Both the position numbers and the translations under genes were made by a program. DNA of 64,000 nucleotides from Caballeronia udeis (GTDB taxonomy: Bacteria > Pseudomonadota > Gammaproteobacteria > Burkholderiales > Burkholderiaceae), in assembly GCF_001544555.2 (NCBI RefSeq), contig NZ_FCOK02000011.1, positions 96,284 through 160,283 on the forward strand. The letters are read 5' to 3'. The notes beneath the pieces were generated by a model. That model was not told where the DNA came from. It saw nothing but the letters and a program-made list of their open reading frames with translations, and did no database searches. Each line of letters starts with the position of its first letter. Within the stretch, counting starts at the first letter, position 1. Shown piece by piece: positions 23,910 to 32,059 of the stretch.

Positions 23910-26567
23910 ATGGCGAATGACCTGAAATTGCGCGTGCTGTTCGATATGGTCGACAACGCAACCAAGCCCCTCAAAGAGCTGATGAACGGTAACAAGGGGC
24001 TTGCAAAATCGCTGAAGGAAACACGCGGCGAACTCGGCCAGCTCAAGAAAGCGCAAAAGGACGTTGCCACGTTTCGCGAGCTGCGCACCGGCCTGGCCGG
24101 CACCGCGCGCGAGTTGAACACCGCGCAAACCAGGGCGAAGGAACTCGCCGGCGGCTTGCGTGCGTTCGGCCCGCCGAGTAAAGCAATGATCGCTGACTTT
24201 GAGAAAGCGAAGCGCACCGCCTCGCAGCTCGGCCAGGCACACGCGCAGCAAGCGAACAAAGTCGACGAGCTGCGCACGCGCCTCGCCGGCGCCGGAATCA
24301 GCACCCGCAACCTATCCGCGCATGAACGCGAGTTGCGCACGAGCATCACCGCGACAACCGGCACGATGACCGGTCAAATGCAAAAGCTTGACCAGCTCGC
24401 CGAACGTGAGAAGCGTATGGGCGCCGCACGCGGGAAAATGAACCGCTTGCAAGGCACGGCCGCAAACATGGCGGTCGCCGGCTATGCCGCGAAGGCAACC
24501 GGCTCGCATATCCTCGGCGATATCAGCGAAACGCTCGACGAGTCGAAGAAATTCGAAGTCGAAGCGATGAAGATAAAGGCGCTCGGTCTGGGCGATCACG
24601 CTACGGCCGACGCGCTGAAATACGTTAAGGCGATGAAGTCTTACGGCACGTCCACGACCGATAACCTCACGCTGATGCGCGATGCAATGACCATTTTTGC
24701 GGACGAGCATCACGCACAAATGGTTATGCCTACACTGGCGAAAATGAAGTTTGCAAACGAAGCTTTGTTCGGCGCCGAGGACGGCCACGTCAACGAAGAA
24801 AAGTTTATGAACATGCTGAAGGTGATCGAGCTCCGCGGCGGCACGAAAGACGAAGCGACGTTCAAAGACGAAGCGAACATGGTTCAAAAAGTCATCACGG
24901 CCACTGGCGGCCGTGTGGGCGGCGACCAGTGGATGCAGTTCATTCAAACGGGCGGCGTTGCGGCAAAGCAAATGCGCAAGGACGCGTTTTATAACCAGAT
25001 GGAACCGCTCATTCAGGAAATGGGCGGGCATGCGGTCGGCACCGGGCTTATGTCCGCATACAGCAACGTCTACCAGGGCAAGACGACCGTTCGCGCAGCT
25101 CGGCAAATGATGGACCTCGACTTGCTCGATAAGAAGAAAGTCGAATTCAACAAAATCGGCATGGTCAAGCAAATCAAACCCGGCGCGCTCGCCGGTGGCG
25201 ACATGCTCAAGGCCTCGCCGCTCGAATGGCTGGAAAAGGTTCTATTGCCGAAGCTGGCCGCCAAGGGCATCACGGACCCGGACAAGGTTAAAGACATGAT
25301 CGCGACGATTTTTACGAATCGCACCGCGTCGAATCTCTTTACGACCATGTACATGCAGAAGGACCAGATTCACAAAAACGAAAAGCTAAACGCCGGCGCT
25401 GATGGCATCGACGAGGGATACGCCAAGGGTCAAGCATTGACGCACGGCCACGAAATCGAGGCGCTTAAAAAACTGGAGAACATTAAGCGTGAAATCGGCG
25501 ACAAGGTTTCACCCATGTATAGCGCCGGCCTGGAAATCACGGCCAACCTCACGGAAAGGCTTACCCGCTTCATGCAAGAGCACAGCACCACCGCGAATAT
25601 CGTGCTCGTGTCGCTCACTGCACTGGCGGCCTTGCTGGTCGGAGGCGGCATGCTGACGATCGCACTCGCCGGCATTCTCGGCCCGCTCGCCCTGGTCAAA
25701 TTCAGTATGTCGACGCTCGGCATACAAGGCGGCATCCTGTCGCGCGTGCTCGGCCTGGGCGCGACTGCCTGGCGCATGTTCGGCACGGCCGCGATGTTTG
25801 CCGGCCGCGCCATGCTGATGAATCCGATCGGCCTCGCAATCACCGCGATCGCGGCCGCTGCCCTGTTGATCTATACCTATTGGGAGCCGGTCAAGGCGTT
25901 TTTCGGCGGCCTATGGGACCAGGTTAAACAAGCGTTCGCCGGCGGCCTGGCGGGCGTCGGGGCGTTGCTTCTGAACTGGTCGCCTATGGGTCTGCTTTAC
26001 CAGGCGTTCGCGAGCGTGATGCAATGGTTTGGCATCGACATGCCGGCGAAGTTTTCCGAGTTTGGCGCGAACATCATCGCCGGCCTGGTCAACGGCATCA
26101 CAAGCGGCCTCGGCGCGGTCAAAGCGGCGATCACGGGCGCGGCCGATAGTACGGTCGCATCGTTCAAGGAAAAGCTCGGCATTCATAGCCCCTCGCGCGT
26201 TTTCGGCGAGCTGGGCGGGTTCATCAGCCAGGGCGCCGCGCTCGGCATGGAAAGCGAGCAAGGGCGCATCGCAAAGGCCGCGGTCGGCCTGGCGACGCTC
26301 GCCGCGACTTCATTCGCCATGCCAGGCGCCCAGGCGGCCGACACGCCGCTCGGCGTACCGAGCGTACCCATTGACACCCGAGGACCGATCGCGGCCCGCC
26401 AGGCGCCCGGAATTTCGGCCGGCGGGGCATCGGCCGCCGGCGGTGACACCTACATTTTTCAAATCAGTGGCAACGATACGAAGGCAATCGCCGACGCGGT
26501 GCGCGCCGAGCTGCAAAAGATCGAACGCACCAAGCAATCGCGCGTTACCTCGCGTCTGTCTGACTAA
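23910..26567 (+). CDS. T: Tail tape measure protein, P2 gpT family
   Basis: 885 aa from ATG 23910 (P2 T is 815). Long helical and coiled-coil stretches at the N-terminus (about 20-170) precede a central helical part. Two hydrophobic clusters follow at about 565-605 and 635-670, then a Gly/Ala-rich region and a charged C-terminal tail. HSPSRVFGELG near residue 765 is a common tape-measure motif. It sets tail length and may form the channel in the inner membrane during DNA entry. It starts two bases after E'. Confidence 0.94.
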   Translation: MANDLKLRVLFDMVDNATKPLKELMNGNKGLAKSLKETRGELGQLKKAQKDVATFRELRTGLAGTARELNTAQTRAKELAGGLRAFGPPSKAMIADFEKAKRTASQLGQAHAQQANKVDELRTRLAGAGISTRNLSAHERELRTSITATTGTMTGQMQKLDQLAEREKRMGAARGKMNRLQGTAANMAVAGYAAKATGSHILGDISETLDESKKFEVEAMKIKALGLGDHATADALKYVKAMKSYGTSTTDNLTLMRDAMTIFADEHHAQMVMPTLAKMKFANEALFGAEDGHVNEEKFMNMLKVIELRGGTKDEATFKDEANMVQKVITATGGRVGGDQWMQFIQTGGVAAKQMRKDAFYNQMEPLIQEMGGHAVGTGLMSAYSNVYQGKTTVRAARQMMDLDLLDKKKVEFNKIGMVKQIKPGALAGGDMLKASPLEWLEKVLLPKLAAKGITDPDKVKDMIATIFTNRTASNLFTTMYMQKDQIHKNEKLNAGADGIDEGYAKGQALTHGHEIEALKKLENIKREIGDKVSPMYSAGLEITANLTERLTRFMQEHSTTANIVLVSLTALAALLVGGGMLTIALAGILGPLALVKFSMSTLGIQGGILSRVLGLGATAWRMFGTAAMFAGRAMLMNPIGLAITAIAAAALLIYTYWEPVKAFFGGLWDQVKQAFAGGLAGVGALLLNWSPMGLLYQAFASVMQWFGIDMPAKFSEFGANIIAGLVNGITSGLGAVKAAITGAADSTVASFKEKLGIHSPSRVFGELGGFISQGAALGMESEQGRIAKAAVGLATLAATSFAMPGAQAADTPLGVPSVPIDTRGPIAARQAPGISAGGASAAGGDTYIFQISGNDTKAIADAVRAELQKIERTKQSRVTSRLSD

Positions 26568-26581
26568 GCGGAGAAAAAAAC

Positions 26582-27001
26582 ATGCTGGCATCACTCGGAC
26601 AATTCGTATTCGGCCTGTCGACGCTCGCTTACCAGGAGCTGCAACGGCGCACGAGCTGGAAGCATGCGAGCACGTCGCGCGTCGGCGCTCGCAATGCCCG
26701 CCAGTTCAACGGCCCAGGCGATGACGCGATCACGCTCACCGGCTGGATCGCGCCCGATCAAGTCGGCAAGCTCGCGTCTATCGCCGAGCTGCGCACGATG
26801 GGGGACGCCGGCGACGCTTACGCCCTGGTCGACGGCACCGGCTCGGTTTATGGCGCCTTCATTATCGAAGGCCTCGACGAAGGGCAAACGCTGCACCAAA
26901 AGGACGGCACACCGAGGCGCGTCGAATTCACGATCACGCTCATGCGCGTCGACGATGGCCTCGTGCAAACCAAAACCAAAACGAACGAGACGAAGGCATG
27001 A
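26582..27001 (+). CDS. U: Tail protein, P2 gpU family
   Basis: 139 aa (P2 U is 159). LASLGQFVFGLSTLAYQELQRR at the start and WIAPDQVGKLASIAELRTMGDAG mark the family; it has a LysM-like or tail terminator-like role at the hub. A GGAGAA motif lies close to the ATG. Its stop overlaps the start of D (ATGA). Confidence 0.94.
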   Translation: MLASLGQFVFGLSTLAYQELQRRTSWKHASTSRVGARNARQFNGPGDDAITLTGWIAPDQVGKLASIAELRTMGDAGDAYALVDGTGSVYGAFIIEGLDEGQTLHQKDGTPRRVEFTITLMRVDDGLVQTKTKTNETKA

Positions 27002-28035
27002 AACAACCGACGCCCGAATTTCATATCACGCTCGACGGCCGCGACCTCACGACAAAGATCGCCCCGCGCTTGGTGAGCATGGGCTTGTCTGAGTCGCGCT
27101 CGGACGAAGCCGACACGCTCGACCTGACGCTCGACGATAGCGACGGCAAGCTCGAAATCCCCCCGCGCGGCGCCGTGCTGCGCGTCTCGCTCGGCTGGTC
27201 CGATACGGGCGTGATCGATAAGGGTAGTTTCACCGTTGACGAAGTGGAGCACGCCGGCGCCCCTGACGTGCTCACCATTCGAGCGCGATCGGCCTCGATG
27301 ACTAAGGAAATGGGCGAGCGCATCGAAAAGAGTTGGCACGGCGAAACGCTCGGCGCGATCGTTCGAAAGATCGCCGGAAAACACAGCCTAAAGCCGGCGA
27401 TCGCCGACGCACTTTCAAAGGTATTGATCGCCCATATCGATCAAACACACGAGTCGGATATGTCGTTTCTCACGCGCCTGGCGAAGCGTTACGACGCGGT
27501 GATGAACGTGAAAGACGCAAACTTGCTTTTTATGCCGATCGGACACGGCACGACCGCGAGCGGAAAAAAACTCGAGTCGATCGAGCTGACGCGCGCGAGC
27601 GGCGACTCGCATCGTTACCACGTTGCCGAGCGCGAGAACTATGCGGGCGTTCGTGCGCACTACCATGCAACCGGCCGAGCGAAACGCAAGTCGGTTGTTG
27701 TCGGCGGGGAAAATAATCACAGCATCAAGGTTTTGCCCGAAACGTATGCCACCGAAGCCGAGGCACGTGCGGCGGCATCGGCCGAGCTGAACCGCACGAA
27801 ACGCAGTCAAGCGACGCTCGATTACACGCTCGCTCTCGGCCGCCCTGACCTTTACCCCGAGCTGCCGGTCTATCTGTCGGGCTTCAAACCTCAAATCGAT
27901 GACGAGTCATGGCTCGTCAAGCGCGTTAAGCATTCAGTGGGCGATGGCGGATTCACGACCGGCCTAGAACTCGAAATGCGCGACGACCCGACAAGCGATC
28001 GCCACCGCTCGCACTTTCGAAAGGTAAGCAAATAA
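26998..28035 (+). CDS. D: Baseplate hub protein, P2 gpD family (gp27-like)
   Basis: 345 aa (P2 D is 387). The conserved stretches TPEFHITLDGRDLT, LTLDDSDGKLEIPPRG and HIDQTHESDMSFLTRLAKRYDA are present. It is the hub on which the gpV spike sits, related to T4 gp27 and the VgrG N-domain. It is the last late gene. A strong terminator follows after 6 bases, as expected at the end of the F/D transcripts. Confidence 0.95.
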   Translation: MKQPTPEFHITLDGRDLTTKIAPRLVSMGLSESRSDEADTLDLTLDDSDGKLEIPPRGAVLRVSLGWSDTGVIDKGSFTVDEVEHAGAPDVLTIRARSASMTKEMGERIEKSWHGETLGAIVRKIAGKHSLKPAIADALSKVLIAHIDQTHESDMSFLTRLAKRYDAVMNVKDANLLFMPIGHGTTASGKKLESIELTRASGDSHRYHVAERENYAGVRAHYHATGRAKRKSVVVGGENNHSIKVLPETYATEAEARAAASAELNRTKRSQATLDYTLALGRPDLYPELPVYLSGFKPQIDDESWLVKRVKHSVGDGGFTTGLELEMRDDPTSDRHRSHFRKVSK

Positions 28036-28041
28036 ACGCCG

Positions 28042-28066
28042 CCAAGCCTATGCAGCTTGGTTTTTT
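28042..28066 (+). terminator. Intrinsic terminator after D
   Basis: CCAAGC (28042-28047) and GCTTGG (28055-28060) form a stem with a 7-base loop, followed by TTTTTT at 28061-28066. Confidence 0.9.
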
Positions 28067-28182
28067 GTATGTACGCCAATCTGTCGAATTCGTTGCAAAA
28101 ATGTTACAAAATACTTCATATACTTTCTAATACCTTACCATTGCGCACTAAATAACAACGGCCGTTGGTCAACGGCAGCGCT

Positions 28183-29001
28183 ATGACGATTGGAACTCAT
28201 TTTGTATGCATCTCTCTTGAACGCGCTAGTGAACGCCGCGCACTGATGGCACGGCAATTCCAGGCACACGGGATTGATGTTCAATTCTTTTCTGGCATTG
28301 AACCGCGCTCCTCCGCTGACGCCATTAACGAAAGCGATTTTTCGGCGCGCATGCGGCGATATGGTCGCCCTATGTCAGAAGGCGAAATTGGCTGCTATCT
28401 CAGCCATCGCGAAGTGTGGAAACAGCTTGTCGATTCGGGCGACGATGCTTGGTGCATCATGGAGGACGATATCGCGCTTCGCTCCGGGTTCGTCGCCACG
28501 GTTTGGGAGTTGGCTTCAAACCGGGATCATTGGGATGTTGTGCGCCTGATGGGACTGAACAGAAACGAGCGAATCCCCTATGCCAAGCTGCCTAGCGGAA
28601 CTCAGCTCATGTGGATGGATCGGCAACCAGTTGGACTGCAGTGCTACATGTTGACGCGCGCGGGCGCCGCTGCTTTGCTGGCACACACGCATAAAATCGT
28701 GCATGCAATCGATACTGCGGTAGACCGACATTGGGAGCACAAGCTACGGCTGTTTGTTACCGAGCCGGAATATGTTGAGACAGTCGATATGGTCTCAACA
28801 GTCGGTTTCCGGCCTGGCATCACGTCGCTTTCGATGCGCGTTCGAGAGAAGATTTATCGTCGCATTGATAAAACGATGGCGGCCTTATACAACGCGAAGC
28901 GCCGCCCACAACGTCCAATTCACTTATCGCAGAATGCCGTCTTTACCGAGCACCGGCAAAGGGACGCTCATGGTTTGAGCCTCATAGATCGCCAGTCCTA
29001 G
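28183..29001 (+). CDS. Glycosyltransferase family 25, likely LPS-modifying
   Basis: 272 aa from ATG 28183; a TTG at 28165 would add six residues. GT25 marks are present: FVCISLERASERRALM at the start, SEGEIGCYLSHREVW (about 66-80) and CIMEDDIAL (about 93-101) with the metal-binding acidic cluster. Such enzymes add galactose or glucose to lipooligosaccharide. It follows the late-gene terminator behind an AT-rich spacer, so it has its own promoter and can be expressed in the lysogen. A plausible role is receptor alteration by lysogenic conversion, blocking related phages. Acceptor and sugar are unknown. Confidence 0.85.
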   Translation: MTIGTHFVCISLERASERRALMARQFQAHGIDVQFFSGIEPRSSADAINESDFSARMRRYGRPMSEGEIGCYLSHREVWKQLVDSGDDAWCIMEDDIALRSGFVATVWELASNRDHWDVVRLMGLNRNERIPYAKLPSGTQLMWMDRQPVGLQCYMLTRAGAAALLAHTHKIVHAIDTAVDRHWEHKLRLFVTEPEYVETVDMVSTVGFRPGITSLSMRVREKIYRRIDKTMAALYNAKRRPQRPIHLSQNAVFTEHRQRDAHGLSLIDRQS

Positions 29002-29235
29002 TCCGCTCAAGAGCAAAGCAAACCAGCAATACCACCACACCCGCTTAGAAAGGCGTCGCTTTGAACGCGTTAGCTTCCAAGCTGCGATTACAGCGACGCC
29101 GCCAGCAAGAACTAGCGCAACTACGCCGATTAGCTTGCATAGTCCGATTGTCGTAATCAGTCCAGCAAATCCCCAACCCGTGATGTAAGCGTCCTCTTCG
29201 CTTGGAGAAAGAGGGGCTCGTTTGTGTTCGTCCAT
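28924..29235 (-). CDS. Small membrane protein, unknown, convergent with GT25
   Basis: 103 aa with three hydrophobic segments (about 20-36, 38-54 and 68-84) and a charged N-terminus. It ends 78 bases inside the glycosyltransferase gene on the opposite strand, an unusually long convergent overlap. Either both C-termini are real or one gene is shorter than drawn. No family is recognised. Small membrane partners of phage glycosyltransferases (flippase-like GtrA) are known, but they normally have four helices and lie on the same strand. Confidence 0.5.
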   Translation of the reverse strand: MDEHKRAPLSPSEEDAYITGWGFAGLITTIGLCKLIGVVALVLAGGVAVIAAWKLTRSKRRLSKRVWWYCWFALLLSGLGLAIYEAQTMSVPLPVLGKDGILR

Positions 29236-29328
29236 AAGTCTTTTCGTTAGGTAGTTTTCAATTTGCCTACAGTATTTTAATAACGAATGACTCGCGCGGT
29301 CACTGACTCAGTGCAGCACACACCAAAA

Positions 29329-29370
29329 ACTTATATTTATCTTCCAATAAACTTATATACGACTTATAAT
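29329..29370 (+). promoter_or_regulatory. Promoter and ACTTATA repeats before toxin-antitoxin pair
   Basis: TATAAT at 29365-29370 with TTCCAA at 29342-29347, spacing 17, is a plausible sigma-70 promoter. ACTTATA occurs at 29329, 29351 and 29362, spaced 22 and 11 bases, so on one face of the helix. This is a likely autoregulatory site for the HTH antitoxin. Confidence 0.5.
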
Positions 29371-29377
29371 TTCCAAC

Positions 29378-29632
29378 ATGAACAAAATCAACTGGACGTC
29401 GAAAGCAACCAAGCAGGCGCGCAAGCTCGATAGGCCCGTTCGTGTTGCAATCGTGGACGCGGTTGAACAACTGGCAGAGATGCCGGACTGCCAAAACGTG
29501 AAGGCGCTGACAAACCATCTCTACGGCTACCGTCTGCGAGTTGGTAACTACAGGGTACTTTTTGATTGGGATGGCTCAATCAAAATCGTCGAAATACAGG
29601 AAGTGAGGAAACGCGATGAACGCACCTACTAA
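29378..29632 (+). CDS. RelE/ParE-superfamily toxin
   Basis: 84 aa. The pattern KINWTSKATKQARKLDRPVRVAIVDAVEQL, then LYGYRLRVGNYRVLFDWDG and VEIQEVRKRDERTY, is the RelE fold with its basic substrate-binding strands. RelE-type members cut mRNA on the ribosome; ParE-type members poison gyrase. The conserved C-terminal R/K-rich tail favours an RNase, but this is not certain. It overlaps the HTH antitoxin gene by 17 bases, with the toxin first, as in higBA-type operons. Inside a prophage such a pair stabilises the element or blocks other phages. Confidence 0.88.
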   Translation: MNKINWTSKATKQARKLDRPVRVAIVDAVEQLAEMPDCQNVKALTNHLYGYRLRVGNYRVLFDWDGSIKIVEIQEVRKRDERTY

Positions 29633-29945
29633 CATTCAAACGATCAACGGCCCGGACGGAAAGCCGGCCTTTGTCGTGATCCCCTATTCCGAGTACGTCG
29701 CGCAGCATGCGCGCGACAATGACTTGATCCCGCATGAAGTAGTGCGCCGCACGCTCGCCAATGACATACCGCCGGCGCGCGCATGGCGTGAACACCTGGG
29801 GCTAACGCAAGCAGAAGTTGCCGAACGGCTTGGCGTCTCTCAGTCGGCTTATGCACAGCAAGAAAGTAGTGCGCGCTTACGCGCTTCGTCTCGCGAGAAG
29901 ATCGCCGGCGCGCTTGGTATTACGGCTGCGCAACTTGATTTCTGA
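29616..29945 (+). CDS. HTH antitoxin of RelE-type toxin
   Basis: 109 aa. The N-terminal part (QTINGPDGKPAFVVIPYSEY) resembles Phd/RelB-like antitoxin strands that contact toxin. Residues about 55-108 are an XRE helix-turn-helix (HLGLTQAEVAERLGVSQSAYAQQE). The gene follows its toxin with a 17-base overlap. It probably represses the operon at the ACTTATA repeats. Its TGA overlaps the TTG of the next small gene. Confidence 0.87.
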   Translation: MNAPTNIQTINGPDGKPAFVVIPYSEYVAQHARDNDLIPHEVVRRTLANDIPPARAWREHLGLTQAEVAERLGVSQSAYAQQESSARLRASSREKIAGALGITAAQLDF

Positions 29946-30174
29946 TCGGCACCGCGATCGAGAGCCGACTTACGAAGAAAGCATCGCGGACACTGAGCGC
30001 GCCCTACGCCACCGCATCAAGACCGCGCACGAATCCTTCGAACCCGGCTCCGACCAATTCAATGCGTGCCTTGGCAGTTGTTATACGGTGCTCGAAGGCG
30101 TCTGCCGAAACGTTGCTATCGCCCCCGCTGACGAAGCCCGCTTGCGGGCGCTTATCGAACGCGAGCGCCAATAG
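29935..30174 (+). CDS. Small helical protein, unknown, third gene of TA operon
   Basis: 79 aa from TTG 29935, which overlaps the antitoxin end by 11 bases. No ATG start exists in this part of the frame. The protein is helical and charged, with two Cys (CLGSC), and ends at 30174 just before a strong terminator. I know no family for it. Position suggests cotranscription with the toxin-antitoxin pair. The unusual start codon makes the call uncertain, but the frame has phage-like codon use to its end. Confidence 0.5.
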   Translation: MISDRHRDREPTYEESIADTERALRHRIKTAHESFEPGSDQFNACLGSCYTVLEGVCRNVAIAPADEARLRALIERERQ

Positions 30175-30216
30175 CGCAGGTGCATATAAGCCGATCGTTT
30201 TCTTTACTGTTTAGGT

Positions 30217-30239
30217 GGGGCGCCTAGCGCCCCTTTTTT
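30217..30239 (+). terminator. Intrinsic terminator after TA operon
   Basis: GGGGCGC and GCGCCCC form a 7-bp stem around CTA (30217-30233), followed by six T (30234-30239). It separates the TA operon from the convergent repressor gene. Confidence 0.92.
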
Positions 30240-30278
30240 CGCCCATTCGGTAGAGAAACCCGCAAACTCGTTAGCCCT

Positions 30279-30947
30279 CTAGCAAGCGTGCGTCAGATGT
30301 GCGAAGCAATACCCAATGAAGTCGACGGCGTCGGCCTGGTCGACGTCGATTACATCGGTTTCATAGTCCGGGTTATCGCACAGCAAGTGCAGCGCGCCCC
30401 CATACATGCGTTGCACCCGCCTCACTCGAAGGCTTTCACCGACTCGCACGATATACACGCCGTCAATGTCACGCGGCCGGCGATCGACCAGCACGACATC
30501 GCCATCGCTGATCGTCGGCGCCATGCAGTTTCCTGGTATGCGCATCGCAATCGTATCGGCCGTGCTCAACCCTTCGCGCTCGACCCACTCCCTCGGCAAG
30601 CGCATCGACCATTGCGCCGTTTCCCCGTCTATGAAACTTGGCATATCGAATGCTGGGAATTCGACATAGCCCGAATCAGGCGTGGCGGCCACCGGCAGAT
30701 GCAAAAAGCTTTCCGGTTCCTCGATACCCGGCAAGCCTCGGCCAAGGATCAACCAATCAAGACTTACCCCGTACTTTTCTGCGATCGCCGCGCACTCGGC
30801 ATAGGGCACGCGATCGCGGATTTTCCATACCGCCGGCGTGCTACGTGACGCGCCTATCACCTCGGCAAGCTCGACGTCCTTACTTACCCCCACTACATCT
30901 TTCATTCTGTCGACGATGGCTTGAATAAGTGCCTTTTTTTCGTTCAT
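30279..30947 (-). CDS. Phage repressor, CI-type HTH with S24-like domain, dyad altered
   Basis: 222 aa. Residues 1-70 are a CI-type helix-turn-helix. Residues about 95-215 have the LexA/S24 fold. In cleavable repressors the motif is G-D/N-S-M with a catalytic Ser and a later Lys. Here it reads PGNCMAPTISDGD, so Ser is Cys141, and the Lys in LxVKR is Arg176. Self-cleavage is thus doubtful, which fits P2-like phages being poorly SOS-inducible. It is transcribed leftward, away from the early genes, and should repress the promoter in between. Confidence 0.9.
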   Translation of the reverse strand: MNEKKALIQAIVDRMKDVVGVSKDVELAEVIGASRSTPAVWKIRDRVPYAECAAIAEKYGVSLDWLILGRGLPGIEEPESFLHLPVAATPDSGYVEFPAFDMPSFIDGETAQWSMRLPREWVEREGLSTADTIAMRIPGNCMAPTISDGDVVLVDRRPRDIDGVYIVRVGESLRVRRVQRMYGGALHLLCDNPDYETDVIDVDQADAVDFIGYCFAHLTHAC

Positions 30948-30980
30948 TTCGCGGTCTAGAAATTACAGAAATGTATGTGC

Positions 30981-31038
30981 GTTAGCTAACAGTAAGGCAT
31001 ATAATTACACTTAGTAACATTCAAAACCAAGCTGTTAC
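30981..31038 (+). promoter_or_regulatory. Early promoter and candidate operators
   Basis: A TATAAT (31000-31005) reads towards the early genes, with no good -35. A perfect palindrome GTTAGCTAAC lies at 30981-30990, in the position of the -35 spacer. GTAACA (31014-31019) and TGTTAC (31033-31038) form another inverted repeat around the expected start point. These are the likely repressor binding sites. Confidence 0.55.
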
Positions 31039-31053
31039 AAACTGAAATTGACT

Positions 31054-31242
31054 ATGCCACTTCCTAACGCAACTCGATCGACCGCTAAACGCGTGCCGAT
31101 CCCTATGAGTGCCGACGAAATCGACACCCTCCAACAACTTGCCGAGCGCGATCAACGCAGCGCCGCATCAATGGCCCGAATTATCTACCTCGCCGGCCTC
31201 GAACAATACGCTGCACGAAACAAAGCACGCGGCCGTCGCTAA
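31054..31242 (+). CDS. Small ribbon-helix-helix-like protein, early gene
   Basis: 62 aa from ATG 31054; a TTG six bases earlier is possible. A basic beta segment (AKRVPIPMS) precedes two helices (DEIDTLQQLAERDQRSAASMARIIYLAGLEQY, as in Arc/CopG folds). It is the first gene of the rightward early operon, facing the repressor. It could be a Cro-like or Cox-like regulator. The fold is inferred from pattern only. Confidence 0.65.
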   Translation: MPLPNATRSTAKRVPIPMSADEIDTLQQLAERDQRSAASMARIIYLAGLEQYAARNKARGRR

Positions 31243-31306
31243 CCGTGTGACCGTGAAGGATCAAGGCCGGGGGCGGATTCCTTATCTGAACGGGTAGACA
31301 AAAGCC

Positions 31307-31555
31307 ATGCGAATCACACTGAGCTGTCCACATTGCCGAAGCCGCGTGATTGCTCGAACGTCGCGCGAACTTTCGGCAACGATGCGCGAAATCACTTTCG
31401 TTTGTTTCGATCACGAATGCGGCCACACGTTTGTCGCACAGCTTGAAGCAGTACGAACCCTCTCACCAAGCGCCAAGCCGAATCCGTTGGTCGGCCTACC
31501 TATGTCGCCGCATGTGCGAGAGCGGGTAATGAGCCAATTGCAATTAATTGACTGA
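31307..31555 (+). CDS. ogr: Ogr/Delta-like zinc-finger late activator
   Basis: 82 aa (P2 Ogr is 72). The zinc ligands C7, C10, C33 and C38 lie in SCPHC and HECGHTF, as in the Ogr/Delta family. These proteins bind TGT/ACA dyads upstream of late promoters and contact the RNA polymerase alpha subunit. Two matching dyads are present before P/O and V. In P2 ogr lies behind D; here it has moved into the early operon, so early transcription would directly switch on late genes. Confidence 0.9.
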   Translation: MRITLSCPHCRSRVIARTSRELSATMREITFVCFDHECGHTFVAQLEAVRTLSPSAKPNPLVGLPMSPHVRERVMSQLQLID

Positions 31556-31581
31556 GAGCCACAGTCACCGGGAGAAAAGAA

Positions 31582-31974
31582 ATGATTAAACTCGATACGA
31601 CCTTGCATTACGCTGCCCTTTCCTACCTCGTGCAGCACGAGGGCGAACACTTCAATCACGATCGGATTCTGCTGATCGACCGCTGCGTATCTCACCTGAC
31701 CGAAACGCAATGCGTTTCTCAGCGTGAGGCGGAAGTCGCCACGCTGCAAGCTTATGGCGAACGCGAGTCGCGTCGATGCAAGGCCTATGTCGACATGTCA
31801 CTGACGACAAGCCACTCGATTTTTATACGCGACCCGGCGACCGGCCGCCTCCGTGTCTTTACCGTTGCCGAACTGATTGACCTGGTGAAAACGCCAGCGC
31901 TTTCGAGCCTGCCTGTGCCAAGTAGTCGACACATGCTTGCCAATGGAATCACCGAGCTACCGCTCACTGCGTAA
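31582..31974 (+). CDS. Hypothetical early phage protein
   Basis: 130 aa, with GGGAGAAAAG before the ATG. It has no membrane segment or recognisable domain. A helical N-terminal half (LDTTLHYAALSYLVQHEGEHFNHDRILL) precedes a mixed C-terminal half ending in RVFTVAELIDLVKTPALS. It lies between ogr and the primase-helicase in the same early operon, so a role in replication control is possible. Confidence 0.7.
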   Translation: MIKLDTTLHYAALSYLVQHEGEHFNHDRILLIDRCVSHLTETQCVSQREAEVATLQAYGERESRRCKAYVDMSLTTSHSIFIRDPATGRLRVFTVAELIDLVKTPALSSLPVPSSRHMLANGITELPLTA

Positions 31975-32059
31975 GACCCACCCAATTTAAAAGCGCATTC
32001 CCTGCCGCACTTTCACGAGCTGCGGCCGGGACAACTCACGCCCGCGAAACTGAAAAGCA

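Noticed and set aside
23351..24364. 337-codon minus-strand frame over E/E' and the start of T
   Set aside because: Conflicts with conserved P2 genes in order, and has no resemblance to any family.
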